This document shows positions 8,660 through 15,229 of a stretch of DNA of 64,000 nucleotides, one piece after another. This DNA comes from Halogeometricum limi. Lineage in GTDB: Archaea; Halobacteriota; Halobacteria; Halobacteriales; Haloferacaceae. The stretch spans positions 1 through 64,000 of the forward strand of contig NZ_FOYS01000008.1 in NCBI RefSeq assembly GCF_900115785.1. The letters run 5' to 3'. Under the pieces are notes generated by a model. The model searched no databases, was not told the origin of the DNA, and saw nothing but the letters and a program-made list of their open reading frames with translations. A program made the translations under genes and the position numbers. Every line of letters starts with the position of its first letter. Position 1 is the stretch's first letter.

Positions 8660-8670
8660 ATACTTAACAC
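8660..8670 (+). promoter_or_regulatory. Probable TATA element of the PH-domain gene
   Basis: ATACTTAACA-like sequence lies about 25-32 bases upstream of the ATG at 8693. This is the spacing expected for a leaderless archaeal promoter, so the cassette seems to bring its own promoter. Confidence 0.35.
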
Positions 8671-8692
8671 GGTTGCTACTAACTACCACGTC

Positions 8693-9232
8693 ATGTCAAC
8701 CGAGGAGACAGAGGTGGAAGGAGAACAAAGAAGAAGCGAAATGCACGCAGACCGAGTGTCGAATATTCAAGGCGTAACACTACTCGACGACGAAGAACTA
8801 TTATTCGACCTCAGACCCGCGTGGTACGGAGGTATGACATTAAAACGCCTCGCACTATGGACCGTCGCGACGACCGTTACGCTCGGTCTTGCTCTACTCT
8901 ATTTCTGGTATCCTGCCCTCAAAATGTGGCGTTCAAGTAAGAAGGTTCGATACATCGTTACGAGCGAACGCGTCGTTATCAAGGACGAAGGTGGATTGTT
9001 GGGTACGAAGCGGACAGAAGAGTTCCCTATCCGAAACGTATCAGATATTCAAACACGAGCGACATGGTTTGAGCAACGGGCTGGTGTCGGTACTGTCACC
9101 CTCAAAGAACGTGACGGGAAGACGAGCGAAATAGCACTGACATCGATTCCAAATTACGAGGAAGTAGCTTCGACTATCGGTGGCTACCAGCGTCGGGAAT
9201 CTAAACAGAGTCGCCACTACGGGGAGCGGTAA
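8693..9232 (+). CDS. PH domain-containing protein (bacterial-type bPH2/DUF304), AT-rich
   Basis: A 179-residue protein: a charged N-terminus (1-50), a hydrophobic stretch LALWTVATTVTLGLALLYFW (about 53-72) and a PH-like beta domain (about 80-165) with the recurring pattern RYIVTSERVVIKDEGG...TEEFPIRNVSDIQ...VGTVTLKERDG. Such proteins are usually membrane-associated; ligands are mostly unknown. Codon use is unlike its neighbours, with many A/T third positions (for example AGA, ATA, TTA), which suggests transfer. It sits alone in the repeat-bounded segment 8577-9261. ATG 8693 is supported by the TATA-like element at 8660-8670. Confidence 0.8.
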   Translation: MSTEETEVEGEQRRSEMHADRVSNIQGVTLLDDEELLFDLRPAWYGGMTLKRLALWTVATTVTLGLALLYFWYPALKMWRSSKKVRYIVTSERVVIKDEGGLLGTKRTEEFPIRNVSDIQTRATWFEQRAGVGTVTLKERDGKTSEIALTSIPNYEEVASTIGGYQRRESKQSRHYGER

Positions 9233-9261
9233 CAGAATAGTATAAACGAAAGACTGTGCGT

Positions 9262-9290
9262 TCAGAACTCCACGACGTCGCCGAGTTCGG
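9262..9290. repeat. Right direct repeat: native 3' end of the beta-CASP nuclease gene
   Basis: This copy encodes the last residues and the stop codon of the beta-CASP protein on the minus strand. It differs from the left copy at two of 29 bases. Because it is the intact gene end, it is probably the restored target copy. Confidence 0.8.
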
Positions 9291-10494
9291 GCGCGCGGGC
9301 GTCGAACCCGTCGTCGCGAAGTCGCTCGGCGAACCCGGCGCAGTCGTCGCCGTGGTTCACGAGAATATCCGCACCCTCGTACTCCGAGAGGAACTCCCTG
9401 AGACCGTCGCGGTCCGCGTGCGCGGAGAAGTCGTACATCTCCGCGCGGGCCGCGATGGGCATCATCTGCCCGGCTATCTCGGCGCGGCCGCGTTCGACCA
9501 AGTCGCGACCCGGCGTCCCCTCGACCTGATAGCCCGTAAGCGCGATTTTGTTCGTCGGGTCGCCTCGAATTTCGGGGACGTACGTCATCGCCGGACCGCC
9601 CGAGAGCATCCCACTCGTCGTCACGATGGCGGTGTTCTGGTTCGCGATTCGACGGCGCTGACCGTCTCTGCCCGTGACGAACCGCGCGTTCGACTTCGCC
9701 CGGCGCAGGGCGTCGGCGTCGCGGACGAACCCGGGGTTCCGCCGGAGCATCTTCGTCACCTGCTTTCCCATCCCGTCGACGTAGCAGTCCACGTCGTGGG
9801 CGTCCAAGACGAGGAGCATCTCCTGCGTGCGGCCGATGGCGAACGCGGGGACGACGACGGTGCCGCCCTCCCAGATGGTCGTCCGGACGGACTCGACGAA
9901 CCGCTCTTCGACCGTCGACCGGTCGTCGTGTTCCACGTCGGCGTAGGTCGACTCGCAGATAACGACGTCCGCGTCGGGTCGGTCCGTCGTGCCCGAGACG
10001 AGGCGTTGGTCGTCGGTGTGAAAGTCCGAGGTGTAGAGCAGTCGGGTGTCGCCGTCGTCGACGAGGACGTGCGCGCTCCCGGGGATGTGGCCCGCGTTGT
10101 ACAGCGTCACCTCGTACCCCGCCGCCTCGAACGTCTCGCCGTAGTCGTGGCGTTCGGAGACCTGCGACATCCGCTGGACGTGCGTCTCCGTGAACGGGCA
10201 GTCGTAGGTGCCGCCGTGGAGTTTCAGCGTGTCGCGCGCCAGCGTCCGGGCCAACTCCGCCGTCACGGGCGTCCAGTGAATCGGCGGGCGGCGGTCACCG
10301 GAGAGCAGCGAGGGAACCAGTCCGACGTGGTCTAAGTGCCCGTGCGAGACGACGACGGCGTCGGGTTCCGGCGTCGAGACGGGGTACTGCGGGGGGTTGC
10401 CCGTCAGCATCCCGTAGTCGAGGAGGAGCGAGTCGTCCACGAGAATCGCCGAGCGTCCCACCTCGCCGACGCCCCCGAGGAACTGGAGTTTCAT
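9262..10494 (-). CDS. Beta-CASP metallo-beta-lactamase nuclease (archaeal CPSF2-like)
   Basis: A 410-residue protein with the metallo-beta-lactamase core and beta-CASP insertion of RNA-processing nucleases. The zinc motif HGHLDHVG has His51, His53, Asp55 and His56; later motifs include CESTYAD, FAIGRTQEML, TSGMLSGGPAM (motif B) and SAHADRDGL (motif C His). It lacks the N-terminal KH domains of the longer archaeal CPSF1 proteins, so it fits the short aCPSF2 group that cuts or degrades RNA in the cytosol. Its last codons form one of the repeats bounding the PH-domain cassette. Confidence 0.88.
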   Translation of the reverse strand: MKLQFLGGVGEVGRSAILVDDSLLLDYGMLTGNPPQYPVSTPEPDAVVVSHGHLDHVGLVPSLLSGDRRPPIHWTPVTAELARTLARDTLKLHGGTYDCPFTETHVQRMSQVSERHDYGETFEAAGYEVTLYNAGHIPGSAHVLVDDGDTRLLYTSDFHTDDQRLVSGTTDRPDADVVICESTYADVEHDDRSTVEERFVESVRTTIWEGGTVVVPAFAIGRTQEMLLVLDAHDVDCYVDGMGKQVTKMLRRNPGFVRDADALRRAKSNARFVTGRDGQRRRIANQNTAIVTTSGMLSGGPAMTYVPEIRGDPTNKIALTGYQVEGTPGRDLVERGRAEIAGQMMPIAARAEMYDFSAHADRDGLREFLSEYEGADILVNHGDDCAGFAERLRDDGFDARAPELGDVVEF

Positions 10495-10611
10495 CTACCT
10501 CTCCTTTCCGCTGGAGGGGCTTTTCGTCGTCGGTTCCGATACTCGACCCGTCGGCTCCCCTCTTTCGCCGTCTTCGTCGCGTTCATGTCACGGGCGCTAC
10601 TCTCGAAACCA

Positions 10612-12507
10612 ATGAGTCACGCCGACGAGAGCGCCTTCGACCGGTACCGTCGAGACGTGACGCGTCCGCTCGCCCGCCTCTTCCGCGAGTACGGCACGTC
10701 GCGCGCGCGGTGGCTGACCGTCGGCCTCCTCGCGAACCTCGTCGCACAGGCCGCCTCCCTCCTCCCGCCGGTCGTTCTCGGCACCGCCATCGACTCGCTG
10801 TTCGGGTCCGGCACGACGGCGTACACGCTGCCGTTCGTCCCGCAGTCGGTGATTCCGCCGACCGCCGAGGGACAGTTCTGGTTCTCCGCCGCCCTCATCG
10901 CCGGGTCGTTCGTCGTCACCGGCGCGTTCACGTGGGTGTACGGCGTCGCCGCCAACCAGTTCGCCCACGACGTGATGCACGCCGTCCGCACGGACAGTTT
11001 CGCGAAACTCGTCCGTCTCGACATGACGTTCTTCGACGACAAGCAGACGGGCGAGGTGATGGCCATCCTCAACAACGACGCCGGGAACCTGGAGACGTTC
11101 CTCGACAACGCCCTCATGAACTCCCTCCGACTGGTCGTCATGGTTGGCGGCATCGCTGTCGTCCTCTTCACGCTGAACTGGCAGTTGGCGCTCGTCACCC
11201 TCGTCGCCGTCCCCGCAATCGTGCTCTTGACGTGGTGGTTCATGCGCGTCGTCGCCCCGCGGTACCGCGCCCGCCAGTCCGCCAACGCCGGGTTCAACAC
11301 GAGAATCGAGAACGGTATCAGCGGCATCGAACTCGTGAAGACGACGAACAGCGAGGGCTACGAGCGAGAACGCGTCCGAAACGCCTCGCGGAGTCTGTTC
11401 GAGACGACGATGTCCGTCCTGAAACTGAGCTACTTCTACCGGCCGGGGATGGAACTGCTCGCGGGCCTCTCGTTCGCCGCGACGTTCCTCGTCGGGGGGT
11501 ACTGGCTCTTCACCGGCACCGCTCCCGGCCCCCTCACCGGCGAACTCGCCGTCGGGACGTTCGTCACGTTCATCTTCATGACACAGCGGTTCGTCGCCCC
11601 CCTCGCCGAGGTGTCGAACATCGTCGACCAGGTGCAGAACGCCCGCGCCTCCGCCGAACGCGTCTTCGGCCTCTCGGACATCCCCGTGAACATCGAAGAC
11701 CACGACGACGCGACGGTACTGGAGGACCCCCGGGGCGTCGTCGCCTACGAGAACGTCTCGTTCGCCTACCGCGACGTGTTCGGCGAGGTGGCGAGCGACC
11801 CCGTTCTGGAGTCCGTCTCGTTCGAGACTGGACCCGGCGAGACGGTGGCCGTCGTCGGCGAGACGGGCGCGGGGAAGTCGACGCTCCTGAAACTGCTCCT
11901 CCGACTGTACGAACCGACGAGCGGAACGGTGCGACTCGACGGCCACGACGTGGAGGACCTGACCCTGAGCAGTCTCCGTGACGCCGTCGGCTACGTGAGT
12001 CAGGACACGCACCTGTTCGACGGCACCATCGCCGAGAACGTGCGGTACGGGCGGTTCGACGCGAGCGACGAGGCGGTCCGGCGGGCCGCGAAGGCCGCGG
12101 AGGCGCACGCGTTCATCACCGACCTGCCGAACGGCTACGAGACGCGCGTCGGCGAACGAGGGGTGAAACTCTCCGGCGGCCAGCGTCAGCGTATCTCGCT
12201 CGCCCGCGCCGTCCTCCGCGACCCGCCGGTGCTCGTCTTGGACGAGGCCACCTCCGCCGTCGACACCGAAACCGAGCGGGCCATTCAGCGCTCGCTGGAC
12301 CGACTCTCGGAGAAGCGAACCACGCTCGTCGTCGCGCACCGCCTCTCCACCGTCGTCGACGCCGACGAGATTCTCGTGTTGGACGACGGGCGAGTGGTCG
12401 AGCGCGGCGCTCACGACGAACTGGTCGCGCGGGACGGCGAGTACGCGGCACTGTGGAACGCCCAGACGGGCACCGCCGACGAACCGCTGTCGGAGGGAAG
12501 ACGATGA
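10612..12507 (+). CDS. ABC transporter, fused membrane and ATP-binding domains
   Basis: A 631-residue half-transporter: about 330 residues with six membrane segments (ABC type 1 exporter fold), then an ATPase domain with Walker A GETGAGKST, signature [14 protein letters not shown], Walker B LVLDEATSAVD and the H-loop VVAHRLST. Members of this layout dimerise and export lipids, peptides or drugs; the substrate here is not evident. The upstream frame is open without coding character, and ATG 10612 (MSHADES) is chosen; ATG 10585 is possible. The stop overlaps the next gene's start by 4 bases. Confidence 0.9.
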   Translation: MSHADESAFDRYRRDVTRPLARLFREYGTSRARWLTVGLLANLVAQAASLLPPVVLGTAIDSLFGSGTTAYTLPFVPQSVIPPTAEGQFWFSAALIAGSFVVTGAFTWVYGVAANQFAHDVMHAVRTDSFAKLVRLDMTFFDDKQTGEVMAILNNDAGNLETFLDNALMNSLRLVVMVGGIAVVLFTLNWQLALVTLVAVPAIVLLTWWFMRVVAPRYRARQSANAGFNTRIENGISGIELVKTTNSEGYERERVRNASRSLFETTMSVLKLSYFYRPGMELLAGLSFAATFLVGGYWLFTGTAPGPLTGELAVGTFVTFIFMTQRFVAPLAEVSNIVDQVQNARASAERVFGLSDIPVNIEDHDDATVLEDPRGVVAYENVSFAYRDVFGEVASDPVLESVSFETGPGETVAVVGETGAGKSTLLKLLLRLYEPTSGTVRLDGHDVEDLTLSSLRDAVGYVSQDTHLFDGTIAENVRYGRFDASDEAVRRAAKAAEAHAFITDLPNGYETRVGERGVKLSGGQRQRISLARAVLRDPPVLVLDEATSAVDTETERAIQRSLDRLSEKRTTLVVAHRLSTVVDADEILVLDDGRVVERGAHDELVARDGEYAALWNAQTGTADEPLSEGRR

Positions 12508-12788
12508 GCGTTGATGACGAGACCAGAGCGCGGGTAGAGGCGTTGTACGACCACCTCGCGGCGACGGCCGAGCGACCGGTCGAACGGACGGCGAGCGCGC
12601 ATCTCGGCGAGGCGGAGGCCATCGCCGGTGACCTCGCGCGGGACCCGACGGTCACCGAAGACGTAGTTCGGTCGCGCGTCGAGACGGTCGGAGAGTTGCT
12701 CTCGAACGTCGACGGAACGGGCGACGACGAGGCGGACGAACACGTCGAGCGGGCGCGAGAACGGGTCGCGGAACTGCTGGCGGACTAG
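12504..12788 (+). CDS. Small acidic helical protein, coupled to the ABC exporter
   Basis: A 94-residue, strongly acidic protein with a heptad-like helical pattern and no membrane segment or cysteine. Its ATG overlaps the stop codon of the ABC exporter (ATGA), so the two are translationally coupled and probably used together. I do not recognise the family; it looks like a conserved haloarchaeal protein. It might act as a partner or regulator of the transporter, which is inference from coupling alone. Confidence 0.65.
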   Translation: MSVDDETRARVEALYDHLAATAERPVERTASAHLGEAEAIAGDLARDPTVTEDVVRSRVETVGELLSNVDGTGDDEADEHVERARERVAELLAD

Positions 12789-12798
12789 TCGTTCGGCG

Positions 12799-13101
12799 TT
12801 AGTCCTTCGTCGGGACGCGCGTCACCTGGAACTCCCGGTACCCGCCGTAGGCGGCTTCGAGCGCCCCGAGCCACCAGTTCCAGCGTTCGGCGACGGTCGA
12901 ATCGTCGGGCGCGTCGCGCATCTGGCGAACGATGTCGTCGACGGTGAGCGCTTCGCCGCGGTCGCGTTCCGGTTTCCCGGAGTCCGCGAGGTCACGCGCC
13001 TGTCTGGCGACGACCCGCCGTTCGGGTTCTGTCCCGCCGAACGCGGCCTCCAACGAGGTCATCAACTCCTCGGGGTCGAACGGCGGCACGAAACTGGGCA
13101 T
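12799..13101 (-). CDS. Small haloarchaeal protein of unknown function
   Basis: A 100-residue protein starting MPSFVPPFDPEEL, with a Trp-rich C-terminal segment (RWNWWLGALEAAYGGYREF) and no membrane segment. The ATG at 13101 is chosen over an upstream in-frame TTG at 13128. It is convergent with the small acidic gene and lies 46 bases after a membrane protein gene on the same strand. No function can be assigned. Confidence 0.55.
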   Translation of the reverse strand: MPSFVPPFDPEELMTSLEAAFGGTEPERRVVARQARDLADSGKPERDRGEALTVDDIVRQMRDAPDDSTVAERWNWWLGALEAAYGGYREFQVTRVPTKD

Positions 13102-13147
13102 ACCGCTTCGTTCGTTCCCGAACCGCAAGAAGGCGCTGGCGGGGGGT

Positions 13148-14014
13148 TCACACGAGCCACGCCAGACCGACGAACAGCACGCCGAAACTCGCCATCAGGA
13201 GCGCCGGAACCGCCACCCGCGGGTCGCTGTCGCCGACGCTGAGAAACAGTCCGGCGGCGACGGCGACGAACAGCAGACCGAACCCGGCGAGGAACGCCTT
13301 CGCGACGGGCGACGTCTCGGTCACCTCGACGCCGTAGTCTCGCGTCTCGACGGCCGAGAGTGCGGAGTCGATGCGGCCGTAGTCCTCGACGGGGACGACG
13401 AGGAGCGTCGGCCGCGAGAGAATCGCCGTCCCCCGGTACCGGAGACGGACGAGGCGATAGCGACCCACGCGCCACGACGAGTGCGAGCGGAGTTGGCGCA
13501 CGTCGGCCGGCCCGACTGCTTCCGCGCCGCCGTAGTCTCTGGTCAGCGTCCCCGCTTCGACGTCGAGTTCGCCGCCGGAGTCGCGGGCCGCGATGGCACC
13601 CCAGACGAACGGCGCGCCGAGGAGGTAGACGAAGCCGACGGGCGGGAACAGCACCCACGAGAGGAGGAGGAGGGCACCGACGGGCATCCCGAGGAGGACG
13701 TACCACGGGTTCAAGTCGAGTTCGTACGGCAGGAACTCCGCGAGCGATATCCGGTCGCGAAGCGCGACGAGGTAGAGGAGGGCGAACGGCCCGCCGAAGA
13801 GGAGACCCACGGCGACGATGACGAGTTGGTCGACAGGCGCGCCGCCGGTGGCCGACGAGACGACGACGAGCGCCAGAAGGGCGAGGACGCAGAGGCCGAC
13901 GAGGGCGAACGTGCCCGCGACGACGTGCCGGAACGCCGCCCGGAGACGGCCCGTCGTCTCACCCCGCCAGCGGACGACGGCGGCCCGCGAGTCGTCATTC
14001 GATTGCGCGGTCAT
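13148..14014 (-). CDS. Haloarchaeal membrane protein with cytoplasmic middle domain
   Basis: A 288-residue protein from ATG 14014 (MTAQSNDD). Hydrophobic segments: about 28-50, 58-78, 95-125 (with PVGALLLLSWVLFPPVGFVYLL) and two more at about 225-250 and 262-285. The middle region (130-220) is soluble, beta-rich and Arg-rich, with a pattern reminiscent of PH-like membrane proteins (GTLTRDYGG...VRQLRSH...GTAILSRPTLLVVP), but the match is too weak to name. The ORF extends upstream to another ATG at 14053, which adds nothing recognisable. Confidence 0.6.
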   Translation of the reverse strand: MTAQSNDDSRAAVVRWRGETTGRLRAAFRHVVAGTFALVGLCVLALLALVVVSSATGGAPVDQLVIVAVGLLFGGPFALLYLVALRDRISLAEFLPYELDLNPWYVLLGMPVGALLLLSWVLFPPVGFVYLLGAPFVWGAIAARDSGGELDVEAGTLTRDYGGAEAVGPADVRQLRSHSSWRVGRYRLVRLRYRGTAILSRPTLLVVPVEDYGRIDSALSAVETRDYGVEVTETSPVAKAFLAGFGLLFVAVAAGLFLSVGDSDPRVAVPALLMASFGVLFVGLAWLV

Positions 14015-14074
14015 GACAGGAGAGAAGCGTACTGAGAACATCACCGTTCGCACGTGACAACCGTGACAGCGCGG

Positions 14075-15172
14075 TCACGTCCACCACTCGCTGCGTCGGT
14101 CGCTGTAGGAGGCGTCGCGGAAGGGCGCGGGCTTCTCCTCGTCCCGTTCCGCGCCGAGCGAGAACGCCAGCCAGTAGCCGACGTGCCAGCCGACGGCGTC
14201 GGTTTCGAGGTCGACGAGGACGATTCGGACGTCCGAGTACGTCTCGACCGCTCCGTCGCCGTCGGGGTCCCACCCGCGCGTCGCGCCGCAGGACGCGGCG
14301 TTCGGAGAGCACGGTGACGTCTCTGCGAACTCGACGACGACGTCCGCTCCGGCCGGGTCGTCGACGACGGTGAAGGTGAGGTTGTCGGGCATCCCCGGCG
14401 CGCCGCGTTCGTAGTAGTCGAGGGCGTGACGCACCTGTTGTCGCTTGGCCGCGGCGTCGTCTACGTTCGTCGTGTTCACGTAGACGGTGAACGCGCCGTC
14501 GCTCCACGGGAAGTCGCGTTCTGTGGCGTTCGGTTTTTCCGTCGTGTACAGGACCGACCGACTCGACATCACGTCGGCGGGTGCGTCGTCGTGCGTGAGA
14601 CCGAGCGTGTGACCTAACTCGTGTTCGAGGACGAGCACCGTCGACTCGTCGGAGAACCCCGTGCGGACAGAGACCGTCTCGGGGCGGTCTATCTGTCTCG
14701 CGTCGGTGACGAGCGGAGCGCACCCGGCGGCGTCGTCGGACCCGTCGCACTCGGGCACGGTCCGGACGAACTCGACGACGAGGTCGGGGTTCTCGGCGGT
14801 CGGTCTGACCTCGTAGTCGACGGGGTAGCCCGCGTATCGCTCGGCGTGTTCCTCCCAGTACGCCGTCGCTTCGCGGACGAGCGGTTCCCAGTCTCGGTTC
14901 GTGTCGGCGGGGTCTCGAACCGCGACGACGATGGGGTCGGACCCCCACGGACTCCGCGCGTCGGGGACGGCCGTCGGTACCGGCGTCGCTCCGTCGGCGC
15001 GCGTCCGGTCGGTCGGCGAGTCGTCCGGCGGCGTCGTCTCCGCTGCCGGGGCCGAAACCGAGTCCGGCACCGGGACGGGCGACCCGTCCCCGGAGAGGGG
15101 GGCGGCGCATCCGGCGACGACGACGAGGAGTGCGAGCGTCGCCGCCGCGAGGCGGGGGCTACGAGACGGCAT
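14075..15172 (-). CDS. Matrixin-like zinc metalloprotease lipoprotein
   Basis: A 365-residue exported protein. The N-terminus has a hydrophobic signal ending in the lipobox VVAGC, followed by a Pro/Ser/Thr/Asp-rich linker. The extended zinc motif HELGHTLGLTH (HExxHxxGxxH of metzincins such as matrixins) lies at about residue 185. Cys residues flank the domain (CDGSDDAAGC; CSPNAASC) and may form disulphides outside the cell. It probably cleaves proteins at the cell surface. It sits downstream of the metal P-type ATPase on the same strand, 57 bases away. Confidence 0.8.
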   Translation of the reverse strand: MPSRSPRLAAATLALLVVVAGCAAPLSGDGSPVPVPDSVSAPAAETTPPDDSPTDRTRADGATPVPTAVPDARSPWGSDPIVVAVRDPADTNRDWEPLVREATAYWEEHAERYAGYPVDYEVRPTAENPDLVVEFVRTVPECDGSDDAAGCAPLVTDARQIDRPETVSVRTGFSDESTVLVLEHELGHTLGLTHDDAPADVMSSRSVLYTTEKPNATERDFPWSDGAFTVYVNTTNVDDAAAKRQQVRHALDYYERGAPGMPDNLTFTVVDDPAGADVVVEFAETSPCSPNAASCGATRGWDPDGDGAVETYSDVRIVLVDLETDAVGWHVGYWLAFSLGAERDEEKPAPFRDASYSDRRSEWWT

Positions 15173-15229
15173 CTACTGGGATACCATACCGCCGGAGTGA
15201 AAGAACGTTCCGCCCGAGCGTCGACGGCG

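Larger units (their letters stand above)
8577..9261. mobile_element. Putative 685-bp inserted cassette carrying one AT-rich gene
   Basis: The segment between the start of the left repeat (8577) and the start of the right repeat (9262) is clearly richer in A/T than the flanking DNA and holds a single gene. The repeats duplicate the 3' end of a conserved protein-coding gene, which is the scar left by site-specific integration at a gene end that restores the target. No integrase, transposase or terminal inverted repeats are visible, so the mechanism is unknown. Gene conversion or homologous import are alternatives. Confidence 0.5.

Noticed and set aside
10597-12414. A 605-codon minus-strand frame opposite the ABC exporter
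   Set aside because: It is the antisense shadow of a gene with complete ABC motifs and has no recognisable domain.
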